Origin: Bacillota bacterium
GTDB lineage: Bacteria > Bacillota > UBA994 > UBA5500
Assembly: GCA_023436245.1 (NCBI GenBank)
Contig: JAEZJZ010000042.1
Location: 1-18,387, forward strand
DNA: 18,387 nucleotides
Direction: 5' to 3'
How positions within the stretch are numbered: the first letter of the stretch is position 1; every line of letters starts with the position of its first letter. The notes below the pieces were generated by a model, which was given only the letters and a program-made list of their open reading frames with translations, was not told where the DNA came from and did no database searches. This document shows, in pieces, positions 1-8,119 of this stretch. The translations under genes were made by a program, and so were the position numbers.

Positions 1-97
1 TTTTCCCTCCCGTCAATTAGCGCGGTCATCTTTGCTGCTCTAGCTTGCCCAAATGTACGTTTGGACAGACCAAATATCTCGGCAAAGAGCATCAAAA

Positions 98-120
98 AGT
101 GGCTCACTCAGCGAGCCGCT
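98..120 (-). terminator. Possible intrinsic terminator-like hairpin (minus-strand reading)
   Basis: An 8-bp stem with one G-U pair (98-105 with 113-120) encloses a 7-base loop. Read on the minus strand it is followed by a short T run (plus-strand A's at 94-98), as in a rho-independent terminator. No convincing minus-strand gene leads into it. It lies just before the point where MATE homology begins, so it may instead mark a rearrangement boundary. Confidence is low. Confidence 0.25.
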
Positions 121-129
121 TAACACCAT

Positions 130-861
130 GTGAGCATTGGGAAGTATCCCTTCATGGCAGGTATGTACCGCAGTCTCCACATACAAAAGGACTTGGCGAA
201 AGGCATAGCCGCAAAAGGAATGCCGCTTCTAGTCAATGAGTTTCTGTGGTCTCTGGGCATGATCACGATTACGCAGATTTTCTCCACGCGAGGGCTAAAT
301 GTGATGGCCGGCCTCAATATTTCCAGTACGATAGGCAATCTGTTCAATGTCTTCTTTTTGTCGATGGGTACGGCCGTAGCTGTTATGACAGGTCAAGCCT
401 TGGGGGCCAATGATCCTGAGTTGGCCAAGAAGCAGATTTGGCGGTTTCTGTTCTTCAGTGTTAGCGTCTGCCTTGTACTGGGTGCCGCTCTGGCAGTCAG
501 TGCGGGGCCAATCACCAACATTTACAACACTGAGGCAGAAGTGCGTCGCCTAGCCGTCGTGTTCATGCGCACAAACGCCATGTACATGGCTTTCCATGCT
601 GTTGCGCACTGCTGTTACTTTGCCATCCGCTCAGGGGGCAAGACGTTTATCACCATGCTCTTTGACAGCGTGTATACATGGGTTATCATGGTGCCCTACA
701 CCTACTTCATGGTGAACTTCACACGCATAGGCATCGAGGCGCTCTATCCGCTGTGTCACCTAACTGACCTAATCAAAGCCATCTTGGGCATAGCCGTTGT
801 CAGTATGGGCTTCTGGGCTCGCACCCTGGTTGAGCAGAAACCGATCCCATCCTCCAAGTAG
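130..861 (+). pseudogene. MATE family efflux transporter, C-terminal half only
   Basis: The translation resembles the second half of multidrug and toxin extrusion (MATE) antiporters, which export cationic drugs using H+ or Na+ gradients. It starts at the inter-lobe linker (KYPFMAGMYRS), runs into the amphipathic and first helix of the second lobe (AAKGMPLLVNEFLWSLG), and continues through about six hydrophobic segments to the usual basic tail. Family members are about 450 residues; this has 243. The frame is closed by TAA at 121-123, and none of the three frames of 1-120 reads like the missing first lobe. The GTG at 130 has no good ribosome binding site, so it is only the first possible start. 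A half-transporter is not expected to work, so I call it a truncated remnant. An alternative is that a frameshift or the window edge hides the first lobe further upstream. Confidence 0.72.
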
Positions 862-1115
862 CTCTCGGTCCCGGAGAATGTAAACATGGTCTGGATAAGC
901 GGCATTGGAGCGCTCTCCGGTGCCGCTTTCTCATGGTCGGCGTGGAGAGCTTGAAGCGTGGAAATCACGGAGTGCCATTGACCGATCAAGCGCCTACGAA
1001 TAGAGACCAGGAAACCTACCTTGGCCAAGACATACTCTTCCAATGCTGCTTCCGCAGCTTGAGCATCTTCTGGAAATACGTCGTAGCTGATGCATTCAAT
1101 TATCCAACAGGTCAA
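862..1115. other. Gene-poor interval after the MATE remnant
   Basis: Between the MATE stop and the satP promoter I see no convincing gene. A minus-strand frame is open from 1115 (TTG) through this interval and on into the MATE 3' end. It lacks a ribosome binding site, and I recognise nothing in its translation. A plus-strand frame from 933 is also open but looks random. The interval may be decayed coding DNA. Confidence 0.5.
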
Positions 1116-1144
1116 TTGTATGTCCAGTTAGTTAGTGCTATCAT
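1116..1144 (+). promoter_or_regulatory. Predicted sigma70-type promoter of the SatP-family gene
   Basis: A -35-like TTGTAT (1116-1121) and a -10-like TATCAT (1139-1144) are separated by exactly 17 bases, 33 bases upstream of the ATG at 1178. This is a match by eye to the consensus. No operator palindrome is obvious around it. Confidence 0.5.
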
Positions 1145-1177
1145 ATTGAAGTATTTCATTCATACTGGAGGGTCAAT

Positions 1178-1741
1178 ATGTCAGCTAGCAGCAAGCAATC
1201 AAGCACCGCGAACCCCGCCCCCTTGGGACTCTTAGCTTTTGGGATGACCACCATCCTGCTGAATCTGCACAACGCTAACATCATCGCCTTGTCGGGAGTG
1301 ATTCTGGCCATGGGTCTTTGCCTGGGAGGGGCAGCCCAGGTTATCGCCGGTATTATGGAGTTCAGAAGCAATAACACATTTGGAGCAACTGCCTTTACTG
1401 CATACGGCTTCTTCTGGTGGTCCTTGGTCCTGATTTGGACACATCCATTCCAGGGAATCGAGGCAGCAGACCCGGTTAGCGTAGGATTCTACCTGCTGCT
1501 CTGGGGCATCTTCACGGCTTTCATGTTTGTGGGCACACTCAAGCATGCCCGTAGCAGTCAGGTTGTGTTTCTTTCTTTGACCGCCCTGTTCCTGCTGTTG
1601 GCCATCGGAGACTTCAGCGGCAACGAAGTGATCAAACACATCGCTGGATGGGTTGGCATCTTCTGCGGTGCTTCCGCCATATACAGCAGCGGCGCGCAAA
1701 TAATCAACAACGAGTTCGGCAAGCAGGTCTTGCCACTGTAA
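1178..1741 (+). CDS. satP: Acetate/succinate uptake transporter, GPR1/FUN34/YaaH (SatP) family
   Basis: This small membrane protein probably imports acetate or succinate, likely as proton symport. The family signature NPAPLGL is at residues 12-18, followed by the conserved FGMTTILLNLHNA stretch (about 21-33). A second conserved segment follows (FGATAFTAYGFFW, about 68-80). About six hydrophobic helices are visible. The length of 187 residues matches the family (E. coli SatP is 188). The start is clear: GGAGGG at 1167-1172 lies five bases before the ATG. The gene has its own promoter upstream and a hairpin terminator downstream, so it is probably monocistronic. Its neighbours on both sides are broken genes, so it appears to be an intact survivor in a decaying region. 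Family assignment is firm; the exact substrate is inferred. Confidence 0.93.
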   Translation: MSASSKQSSTANPAPLGLLAFGMTTILLNLHNANIIALSGVILAMGLCLGGAAQVIAGIMEFRSNNTFGATAFTAYGFFWWSLVLIWTHPFQGIEAADPVSVGFYLLLWGIFTAFMFVGTLKHARSSQVVFLSLTALFLLLAIGDFSGNEVIKHIAGWVGIFCGASAIYSSGAQIINNEFGKQVLPL

Positions 1742-1751
1742 TTGTCCCAGT

Positions 1752-1779
1752 GACCGGGCGGCCTGACGGCAGCCCGGTC
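1752..1779 (+). terminator. Intrinsic terminator after the SatP-family gene
   Basis: A perfect 8-bp GC-rich stem (GACCGGGC at 1752-1759 with GCCCGGTC at 1772-1779) has a 12-base loop. It lies 10 bases after the stop codon and is followed by a T/C-rich but imperfect tail (TTCTCAT). Confidence 0.6.
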
Positions 1780-1915
1780 TTCTCATAGGCATTCTTCACT
1801 GGGTGTACCCCAATCATCGCATCTTCCGCAGTGTGCCCCTTCTTCGACGCCTTTCCGGGCCGAATCATTCGGCTGGAGTGGCGTCTTGTCTTGCGGATAA
1901 CTTGTCACACAGAAA

Positions 1916-2324
1916 TTGTGGATCACAGGTCACTGCGAGCCTTGGGATGACCCTTGCCGGAGCTGGCTTGACACTCTGCTTGCAGGACTTGAAGTTCCAG
2001 ACCAGGTCGTGCCAAGATTTCACCAGGCGCACAGTCATATCTATCAAGGCGACGAGCATACTCACCTGTACTTGGCTCGAATAGGTGGTCAGCTTGCTGG
2101 GGCTGCCCTTCTGTGGATTTCCCAGGGCATCGCTGGGATACACACTGCCACGGTTGTCCCTGAGTATCGCGGCCGGGGAGTTTACCAGGCCTTGTTTAGG
2201 GCCCGCGTGCAACAGGCGCTTGGTATGGGCGTGAAGAAGCTGGCGACTGAGACAGCGGTCCCTTCGGTGATTCACGTGGCCCAGCAAATTCGGGTTCACA
2301 CCAGCGTCTTGTTATAGGCTCTGA
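1916..2324 (+). pseudogene. GNAT family N-acetyltransferase, frameshifted and probably 5'-truncated
   Basis: The frame from TTG 1916 reads like the acetyl-CoA-binding half of a GNAT acetyltransferase. It has a beta strand pair (LYLARIGGQLAGAALLW), then motif A with the pyrophosphate-binding loop VVPEYRGRGVYQ. That frame ends at 2317 in residues that do not fit the fold. Skipping one base near 2285 moves to a frame reading KFGFTPASCYRL and stopping at 2322-2324, which closely resembles the usual GNAT C-terminus (GF followed by a strand). A one-base insertion is therefore likely. Upstream, a TAA at 1898-1900 closes the frame, no ribosome binding site precedes 1916, and related proteins usually have a longer N-terminal part. 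I read it as a decayed gene; a sequencing indel could explain the 3' shift but not the missing start. The substrate is unknown. Confidence 0.7.
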
Positions 2325-2355
2325 TATTAGCCCAAGTAGTACCTTATAACCGAGC

Positions 2356-2394
2356 CCGGGGTCCTTGTCATGAGCATCATGTCAAGAGGCCCGG
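2356..2394. repeat. Long imperfect inverted repeat between the GNAT remnant and the M42 gene
   Basis: Two 10-base arms (2364-2373 and 2377-2386) match as reverse complements at nine positions around a GCA centre. They are flanked by outer arms CCGGG (2356-2360) and CCCGG (2390-2394) across a 3x3 internal loop. There is no T run after it, so it is not a classic terminator. It could be a structured RNA, a repetitive palindrome, or a regulatory site for the aminopeptidase gene that starts 183 bases later. Confidence 0.4.
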
Positions 2395-2576
2395 CCGGGT
2401 AGCACATACCCAATCGACGCCTTGCCTGGTGTTACCGGTGCCTTGAGTATTTCGGCGACATGCGCGGGGAGGATTTCGACGCCTAACGGAGAAAGTTCAT
2501 CTGAGACTTGGCGTCCCACGGTTCGTGGTAAGAGAGCTGTAGCAGACTAGTCAAGTCAATCGGAGGTGGACAGATT

Positions 2577-3653
2577 ATGGATCGTATTAAGGCCATTGCC
2601 GAACTATCCAATGCCTTTGGCCCATCAGGTTTTGAGGACGAGGTGGTGGATGTCATCACCAAGTACTCAGTCGGGCTTGACGTCGAGGTCGACCCGATGA
2701 ACAACGTCTATTCGCGTTTGAAGGGGAATTCCGGTGACCGACCGATGGTTATGCTAGACGCCCATTCCGACGAGGTAGGTTTCATGGTTCAGGCCATCAC
2801 ACCTAAGGGCTTAATCAGCTTCCTTCCCCTGGGAGGGTGGGTGGTGACCAACATTCCGGCGCATCCCGTCGTGATTAGAAACAGCAAAGGGCAGTTGATC
2901 AAAGGTATCACAACGTCGAGGCCGCCACACTTCATCAATGAGGCTCAGCGGGACAAGAAGCTGACACTTGATGACATTTATGTGGATATCGGCGCGACCA
3001 GCCGGGCAGAGGTCATGGATGTTTTCGGCATTGAGCCGGGAGACCCCATTGTCCCGGATGTCAGCTTTTCTCACAACGAGCAAACTGGCGTGATGATGGG
3101 GAAATGCTTCGACAACCGGATGGGCTGTCTGTGCATCCTGGAAGTCATGGATCGGCTGAAGAACGAGAACCTGAATGTCGACGTGGTTGGAGCATTTGCC
3201 GCTCAGGAAGAGGTGGGCACTCGCGGCGCCGAGGTGACTGCTAGGACCGTTAGGCCTGATTTGGCCATCGTCTTTGAAGGTTCTCCAGCAGATGACATCT
3301 ATTACGACGAGTTCACGGCCCAGGGCTGCCTGAAGAAGGGTACGCAGATCAGGCATCTGGACCGGTCCATGGTCAGCAATCCGCGCTTCATCGGCTATGC
3401 CAAGGATTTGGCCAAGGCGAAGGGCATTGCCTACCAGAGTGCAGTCCGCGCCCAGGGTGGCACCAATGCCGGCAAGATCCACTTGTCCAACAAGGGCGTA
3501 CCGACCCTGGTGCTCGGAATTCCGGTGCGGTACGCACACACGCACTACGGGTATTCTGCAGTAATGGATGTGGACGCAACCGTTGACCTCGCTGTGGAAG
3601 TGATCAAGAGCCTGAGGGATGCCAGGGTGAGGGAGTTATTAGGACGCAGGTAG
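2577..3653 (+). CDS. M42 family metallo-aminopeptidase (FrvX/YsdC-like)
   Basis: This is a cytoplasmic, two-metal aminopeptidase that trims short peptides. M42 enzymes typically form large dodecameric tetrahedral shells. All expected active-site elements are visible: H63 in DAHSDEVG, D179 in CFDNRMG, the catalytic/metal pair E211-E212 in AAQEEVGTRGAE, E234 in VFEGSPADD (some M42 members have D here), and H321 in RYAHTH. The conserved QGGTNAGKIHLSNKGVPT segment is at 293-310. The 358-residue length is normal for the family and nothing is missing. The ATG start is supported by GGAGGTGG at 2562-2569. The annotation 'endoglucanase', often attached to this family, is historical; peptidase is the expected activity. 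The gene stands alone between a hairpin region and a terminator-like stem. Peptide preference cannot be read from the sequence. Confidence 0.95.
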   Translation: MDRIKAIAELSNAFGPSGFEDEVVDVITKYSVGLDVEVDPMNNVYSRLKGNSGDRPMVMLDAHSDEVGFMVQAITPKGLISFLPLGGWVVTNIPAHPVVIRNSKGQLIKGITTSRPPHFINEAQRDKKLTLDDIYVDIGATSRAEVMDVFGIEPGDPIVPDVSFSHNEQTGVMMGKCFDNRMGCLCILEVMDRLKNENLNVDVVGAFAAQEEVGTRGAEVTARTVRPDLAIVFEGSPADDIYYDEFTAQGCLKKGTQIRHLDRSMVSNPRFIGYAKDLAKAKGIAYQSAVRAQGGTNAGKIHLSNKGVPTLVLGIPVRYAHTHYGYSAVMDVDATVDLAVEVIKSLRDARVRELLGRR

Positions 3654-3703
3654 GCAGCCGGTGTCAGGTCGGCGTTCTCCCTAACTGAACAAGCCAGAAT
3701 TGA

Positions 3704-3736
3704 GGATAGCCCTCGCCTGCAAGGGGAGGGCTATTC
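3704..3736 (+). terminator. Terminator-like hairpin after the M42 gene
   Basis: An 11-bp stem with one G-U pair (3704-3714 with 3726-3736) surrounds an 11-base loop, 50 bases after the stop. The tail is only weakly T-rich, so termination may be partial. It also separates the aminopeptidase from the two-component operon promoter that follows immediately. Confidence 0.5.
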
Positions 3737-3746
3737 ATACTTGTCG

Positions 3747-3775
3747 TTGACCAGCCAAAACAAGAGGTATAATAT
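3747..3775 (+). promoter_or_regulatory. Predicted promoter of the two-component operon
   Basis: TTGACC (3747-3752) serves as -35. Two overlapping -10 candidates follow: TAATAT (3770-3775, 17-base spacer) and TATAAT (3768-3773, 15-base spacer). The start codon GTG is at 3818, preceded by GGAGAGGT (3803-3810). The near-consensus elements suggest appreciable basal expression. Confidence 0.6.
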
Positions 3776-3817
3776 GGGCATGAGCAGGCGGCCACAGCGC
3801 TGGGAGAGGTTGATAGA

Positions 3818-6800
3818 GTGAAGGGCAAGATGAACAGAAAACGCATGATGATGCTGAGCGGCGTGATGATCTCAATCATGGCCGCTATTTTAGTACTTGG
3901 CGTTCTTAAGCCGAATGCCAACCAGATACATCCTGAGAATGGAGTTCTGGACCTGCAGAACTGGGAGCCTGGCGTGGATGGAGTCCTGAGCCTGAGCGGA
4001 CAATGGGCCTTCTATTGGCAGCGTTTCTTGTCCTACGGGGAAGTTGTGGCCGATAACCCCGAGCCCGATCTGTTGGCATCAGTACCTGGAGAGTGGAACA
4101 AACAGAAAATGAATGGCCAGAAACTGCCTGGCATGGGCTACGGGACTTACCGGGTGGAGGTGGGGCATGCGCCACAGGGCGAGCCGCTGGCCATGAGAGT
4201 TCCCACCTACTCAACGGCCTATGAACTGTATATCAATGACCAACTCATTTCTTCCAATGGGAAGGTCGGCACCAGCAGCGAAGCATACTCGCCTGAGTAT
4301 CTGCCGAGGGTAGTTGAGTTCATCCCGCCGGGAAGCAACTTTGAGATTATCGTACACATTGCCAACTTCACCTATTCCCGCGGCGGCATGTGGTATGCCC
4401 TGAGCATGGGTACCCCGGAGCAGATTCATCGTATGGACAAAGTGATCTCAGACAAGGACCTGTTCCTTTTTGGCGCTCTGGCGGTTATGGCCCTCTATTA
4501 TCTCAGCATTTTCTTGTTGCGCCGAGAGGACAAGAGCAGCCTGTACTTCGTGTGCATGTGCGCCATCTTTGCGCTCAGGACGGCCGTATACGGAGACTTC
4601 TTCATCTATCGATTGCTGCCCTTCGTCACCTTTGAAGCAATTGTGGCTATCGACTACATAACCCTCTGTTGGTTCTCCGTTTCAGCGGCATTCATGATTG
4701 GCGCATTGTTCCCGGAGGAGAACTCCCGGAAGGTTCTGAAGGCAGCATTTGCCTACGCCTCAGCCATGACCCTGGTTTTCCTGCTCACCCCCATTTCCTT
4801 CTACACCGGACTGGTGTATGTCGTGCAACTAGTCGCCATTCTGATCGGTGGTTACTCCATCTTCACTGCTGGCGCCGCCTTCCTCAGAGGGAGAAAGGAC
4901 GCTCCCGCCGTGATGTTGGGCGCCCTTGCGGTTATTGCTTGCGCAGTGCATGACATGCTGTACCAGAACAACATCATCGTCAGCAACATCGGCGAATTGG
5001 TGCCTTTCGGCCTGTTCATTCTACTCTTCCTGCAATCATTTGTGCTGGCACGCAGGTTCTCCGAGGCGTTCCAGAACGTGCATGCCCTGTCTGAGAAGCT
5101 GTTGAAACTGGACAAAATCAAGGACGAGTTTCTTGCCAACACTTCTCATGAACTGCGCACGCCGCTGAACGGCATCCTCGGCCTTACCGAGGCCATGCTC
5201 AAGGGGAGCGACGGAGAGTTGGCCGGCAGGCAGAAGCAGAGTCTGTCCATGATCGCGAGCAGCAGCCGAAGGCTGGCAAACCTGGTCAATGATATTCTCG
5301 ATTACTCCCGGATGAAAAACGGGGATGTGTTGCTGAACATCCGACCAATACAAGTTGAGGGTTTGATCCACACAGTGGTCAATGTCTTCAAACAGTTGAG
5401 TCAAGCCAACGAGTACGAGCTGATTGCGGAGGTCTCGGAAGGGCTTCCGCCGGTGTTGGCTGACGAGAACCGTGTGGTGCAAGTACTGTACAATCTTGTG
5501 GGCAATGCCGTGAAGTTCACGGCCAGAGGCTACATCCGGGTCTCCGCAACGCGAGTCGGGGATGTGTTGGAGATCTGCGTCAGGGACACCGGCGAGGGTA
5601 TCCCCGAGGATCGCCTGGAGGATATCTTCAAGTCCTTTGAGCAGGTGGATTCATCTCTGACGCGTAGACACGGCGGAACAGGCCTGGGACTCTCCATCAC
5701 GAAACAGCTTATCGAGTTGCAGGGGGGCCATGTCCGGGTGGAATCCCGCTTGGGCGCTGGCTCCCGGTTCTGCTTCACGTTGCCATTGGCCGATGGGGTG
5801 CAGCCAGAGGCCGAAACCCCTGCCGAGAAAGGTGGAGCGAACAGGCCACGGCATGACTTTGTCGCGAGCCTTGCCGAGGTTTCTGCCGGCGTGGAGGCGG
5901 CGGAAGGCGGTGCCCAGATTCTCCTGGTGGATGATGATGCGCTCAACTTGCAGGCTGCCGCAGCCATACTGCGGCTGGCCGGTTACCGGGTGATTGCAGC
6001 CAGCAGCGGCCAGGCCGCCCTGGCAGAGCTGAATAGGCATGGGGGCTGCTCCCTGGTGGTTCTGGATGTGATGATGCCGGAGATGTCCGGCTATGAAGTG
6101 TGCCGGGAGCTCCGAGAGAGCAGATCGATCTTCGAGTTACCGGTGTTGATGCTGACCGCCAAGGCCACAACCAAGGACATTGTCATGGGCTTTGAGGCGG
6201 GAGCCAACGATTACCTCCCCAAGCCGTTTGAGCCGGAAGAGCTGTTGGCACGGGTCAGAACCTTGGTCGAGCTCAAGTCATCAGTGGATAGAGCCATGGC
6301 TGCAGAGGTGGCCTTTATGCAGGCGCAAATCAAGCCACACTTCCTGTTCAACACTCTGAACGCGATTTCGTCGCTTTGCGATAGCGATCCAAGCCGCGCC
6401 CAGCGACTGATCGATGCTTTTGCGACCTATCTGCGGGAGAGCTTTGATTTCCGGAATCTAGAGATGCTAGTGCCCATCGAAAGGGAACTGCGACTGGTGA
6501 ACGCCTACACAGAGATAGAGACGACGCGGTACGGCGAGGATCTGCGAGTAGAGTTCAACATTGACAGTACCATCAAGACCAAGATACCCTTTCTCTCCCT
6601 GCAGCCCCTGGTGGAGAATGCCATCAACCATGGCCTCAGAAGGAAGGGTGGCCAAGGAACTGTCACGATATCGGCGATTCGGGTTAGCGACGGCGTACAG
6701 GTGGCTGTAGAGGATGATGGACAAGGCATCCCGTCCGAACGGCTGGCAGAACTGCTTCTGCCGGAGACAGGGCGTGGAATCGGTCTTTGGAATACCGACC

Positions 6801-6898
6801 GGAGACTTAAGCGATTATTGGGGAACGGGCTTGTCATCGAGAGTGCCCCCGGCAACGGCACCAAGGTGTCCTATACTGTCCCGCTGGAGATGATCTGA
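3818..6898 (+). CDS. 7TMR-DISM hybrid histidine kinase with two kinase cores and an internal receiver
   Basis: This is a membrane sensor kinase. A first membrane helix (about 10-30) leads to an extracytoplasmic beta-rich 7TMR-DISMED2-like domain (about 40-205), which in this family may bind a carbohydrate-like ligand. A seven-helix membrane module follows (about 213-410). The first kinase core is HisKA with phospho-accepting H444 in SHELRTPLNG, then HATPase with N563 (N box), D590 (DTGEGIP) and GTGLGLSI at 620-627. A receiver spans about 700-820 with acidic D705-D707, phospho-acceptor D750, T780 and K802. A second, LytS-type His_kinase core follows with H841 in QIKPHFLFN, N934/N937 and the DDGQGIP loop at 966-972. 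All catalytic residues are present in both cores. The GTG start is set by GGAGAGGT seven bases upstream. The stop lies one base before the next gene, so the two are co-translated. The ligand is unknown. Confidence 0.92.
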   Translation: MKGKMNRKRMMMLSGVMISIMAAILVLGVLKPNANQIHPENGVLDLQNWEPGVDGVLSLSGQWAFYWQRFLSYGEVVADNPEPDLLASVPGEWNKQKMNGQKLPGMGYGTYRVEVGHAPQGEPLAMRVPTYSTAYELYINDQLISSNGKVGTSSEAYSPEYLPRVVEFIPPGSNFEIIVHIANFTYSRGGMWYALSMGTPEQIHRMDKVISDKDLFLFGALAVMALYYLSIFLLRREDKSSLYFVCMCAIFALRTAVYGDFFIYRLLPFVTFEAIVAIDYITLCWFSVSAAFMIGALFPEENSRKVLKAAFAYASAMTLVFLLTPISFYTGLVYVVQLVAILIGGYSIFTAGAAFLRGRKDAPAVMLGALAVIACAVHDMLYQNNIIVSNIGELVPFGLFILLFLQSFVLARRFSEAFQNVHALSEKLLKLDKIKDEFLANTSHELRTPLNGILGLTEAMLKGSDGELAGRQKQSLSMIASSSRRLANLVNDILDYSRMKNGDVLLNIRPIQVEGLIHTVVNVFKQLSQANEYELIAEVSEGLPPVLADENRVVQVLYNLVGNAVKFTARGYIRVSATRVGDVLEICVRDTGEGIPEDRLEDIFKSFEQVDSSLTRRHGGTGLGLSITKQLIELQGGHVRVESRLGAGSRFCFTLPLADGVQPEAETPAEKGGANRPRHDFVASLAEVSAGVEAAEGGAQILLVDDDALNLQAAAAILRLAGYRVIAASSGQAALAELNRHGGCSLVVLDVMMPEMSGYEVCRELRESRSIFELPVLMLTAKATTKDIVMGFEAGANDYLPKPFEPEELLARVRTLVELKSSVDRAMAAEVAFMQAQIKPHFLFNTLNAISSLCDSDPSRAQRLIDAFATYLRESFDFRNLEMLVPIERELRLVNAYTEIETTRYGEDLRVEFNIDSTIKTKIPFLSLQPLVENAINHGLRRKGGQGTVTISAIRVSDGVQVAVEDDGQGIPSERLAELLLPETGRGIGLWNTDRRLKRLLGNGLVIESAPGNGTKVSYTVPLEMI

Positions 6899-6899
6899 T

Positions 6900-7988
6900 T
6901 TGATCAAGGCAATTATCGTGGATGATGAACGGCTTTCAATCGAGAAGCTGGCCAAGTTGCTCCGGGACAATGGCTTGGCGACGGTGGTGGGAGCGTTCAC
7001 GGACCCGTTGGAAGCGCTGGAGTTCCTGAAGGAAAACAAGGTGGATACGGCATTTCTGGACATAGAGATGCCCGACATGGACGGGATTGAGCTATCAGGT
7101 CACATGATGGACCTGCAGTCGGAGATCGCCATTGTTTTCGTGACCGCGTACAATCAATATGCAGTGGAGGCCTTTCGCCTCAACGCCATGGACTACTTGA
7201 TGAAGCCGGTCATGGCTGAGCGCCTGCGGGAAACGATCAACCGAATCAGGGAGCGGAGAGGTCTGGGGGCGCGTCTTGAAACAGTGCATGTCCGCTGCTT
7301 CGGTAGATTCTCAGTGATGGCTGGGCAGGAAGCCGTGAAGTTTCGCACTGAAAAAGCGGAAGAGCTTCTAGCCTTCCTGATCGACAAGAGAACTGGCTTT
7401 GTCAGTCGGCGCGAGATCATCGACGGCCTTTGGGAGGACTTTGACGGCGACCGTGCCCTGATCCACTTCAACACCACTCTGCACTACCTGAAGAAGGCGT
7501 TGTTGTCATGCGGGATCGAGATCCAGATCAGCTATGATCGAGGCGGTTACCGGTTAAGCCTGGAAGCTCTGCCCTGCGACTACCTGGAGTTCTGTGCGTT
7601 TGTTGACAGAGGTGAGGGCGTCAATCCAGCGAACATTCTGGAGTATGAGCAGAAGGCGAGACTGTATGCGACGGAGTATCTCTCCGGGTGGGAGTATGGT
7701 TGGGTGGGAAGAAAGCGGCTGCTCTTGGAGGAGCAGTATATTCGTTTGCTCCTAAATATGGCGGAGTATTACCAAGAGATCAGGAACTATCAGAAGGGTA
7801 TCGACTGGTTGCAGTCGGGGTTGATCAGGGAACCGCTCCACCGAGAGCTGAACTATCGGCTGGTGAAGCTCCTGTTGTTGGCCAACGAACGAGTGCTGGC
7901 CACAAAGCACTATTCTCTTTACAAGAGGGACATGAGGAAGCGGCTCAACCAAGCACCCGATAGTGATTTCACAAAGCTGTTGAGGTAA
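6900..7988 (+). CDS. Response regulator: receiver plus SARP-type winged helix and BTAD domain
   Basis: This is a transcription factor controlled by the kinase encoded just upstream. The receiver (about 1-120) has D8-D9, phospho-acceptor D54 in FLDIEMPDMDG, T82 and K102. Its VTAYNQYAVEAFRLNAMDYL stretch is typical of LytT/AgrA-class receivers. Instead of a LytTR DNA-binding domain, residues about 129-222 form an OmpR-like winged helix (VRCFGRFSV... RREIIDGLWED... HYLKKAL). A helical bacterial transcriptional activation domain (BTAD, TPR-like, about 227-362) follows, as in SARP regulators. TTG at 6900 is the start: GGAG at 6886-6889 precedes it by ten bases, and the residues that follow (MIKAIIVDDE) open a receiver exactly. 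A strong terminator closes the operon. Domain calls are firm; the target genes are inferred only. Confidence 0.92.
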   Translation: MIKAIIVDDERLSIEKLAKLLRDNGLATVVGAFTDPLEALEFLKENKVDTAFLDIEMPDMDGIELSGHMMDLQSEIAIVFVTAYNQYAVEAFRLNAMDYLMKPVMAERLRETINRIRERRGLGARLETVHVRCFGRFSVMAGQEAVKFRTEKAEELLAFLIDKRTGFVSRREIIDGLWEDFDGDRALIHFNTTLHYLKKALLSCGIEIQISYDRGGYRLSLEALPCDYLEFCAFVDRGEGVNPANILEYEQKARLYATEYLSGWEYGWVGRKRLLLEEQYIRLLLNMAEYYQEIRNYQKGIDWLQSGLIREPLHRELNYRLVKLLLLANERVLATKHYSLYKRDMRKRLNQAPDSDFTKLLR

Positions 7989-8036
7989 GCCGCGTTACCG
8001 GCAGAGACATACATTGACTTCTTGTACAGCAATCCA

Positions 8037-8081
8037 GGCACCTAAGCCTTTGATATGCAAGGGTTTAGGTGCCTTTTCTTT
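8037..8081 (+). terminator. Strong intrinsic terminator of the two-component operon
   Basis: A 15-bp stem containing two G-U pairs (8037-8051 with 8059-8073) has a 7-base loop and is followed directly by TTTTCTTT (8074-8081). It sits 48 bases after the regulator stop and insulates the operon from the giant gene downstream. Confidence 0.9.
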
Positions 8082-8089
8082 GCGGTTCG

Positions 8090-8119
8090 TTGTATCGCGG
8101 TTAAGTGGAATACTATAAA
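8090..8119 (+). promoter_or_regulatory. Predicted promoter of the giant exoprotein gene
   Basis: TTGTAT (8090-8095) and TATAAA (8114-8119) are 18 bases apart; TACTAT (8111-8116) is an alternative -10. A direct repeat of GCGGTT (8082-8087 and 8097-8102, 15 bases apart) brackets the -35 and could be an operator. Transcription would begin near 8126, leaving a leader of about 70 bases before the ATG at 8195. Confidence 0.5.

Noticed and set aside
756..1115. Minus-strand frame of 119 codons between the MATE remnant and satP
   Set aside because: TTG start without a ribosome binding site, runs 100 bases into the MATE 3' end, and the translation matches nothing I recognise.
1803..2084. Plus-strand frame overlapping the start of the GNAT remnant
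   Set aside because: Its translation is not GNAT-like and conflicts with the frame that carries motif A.
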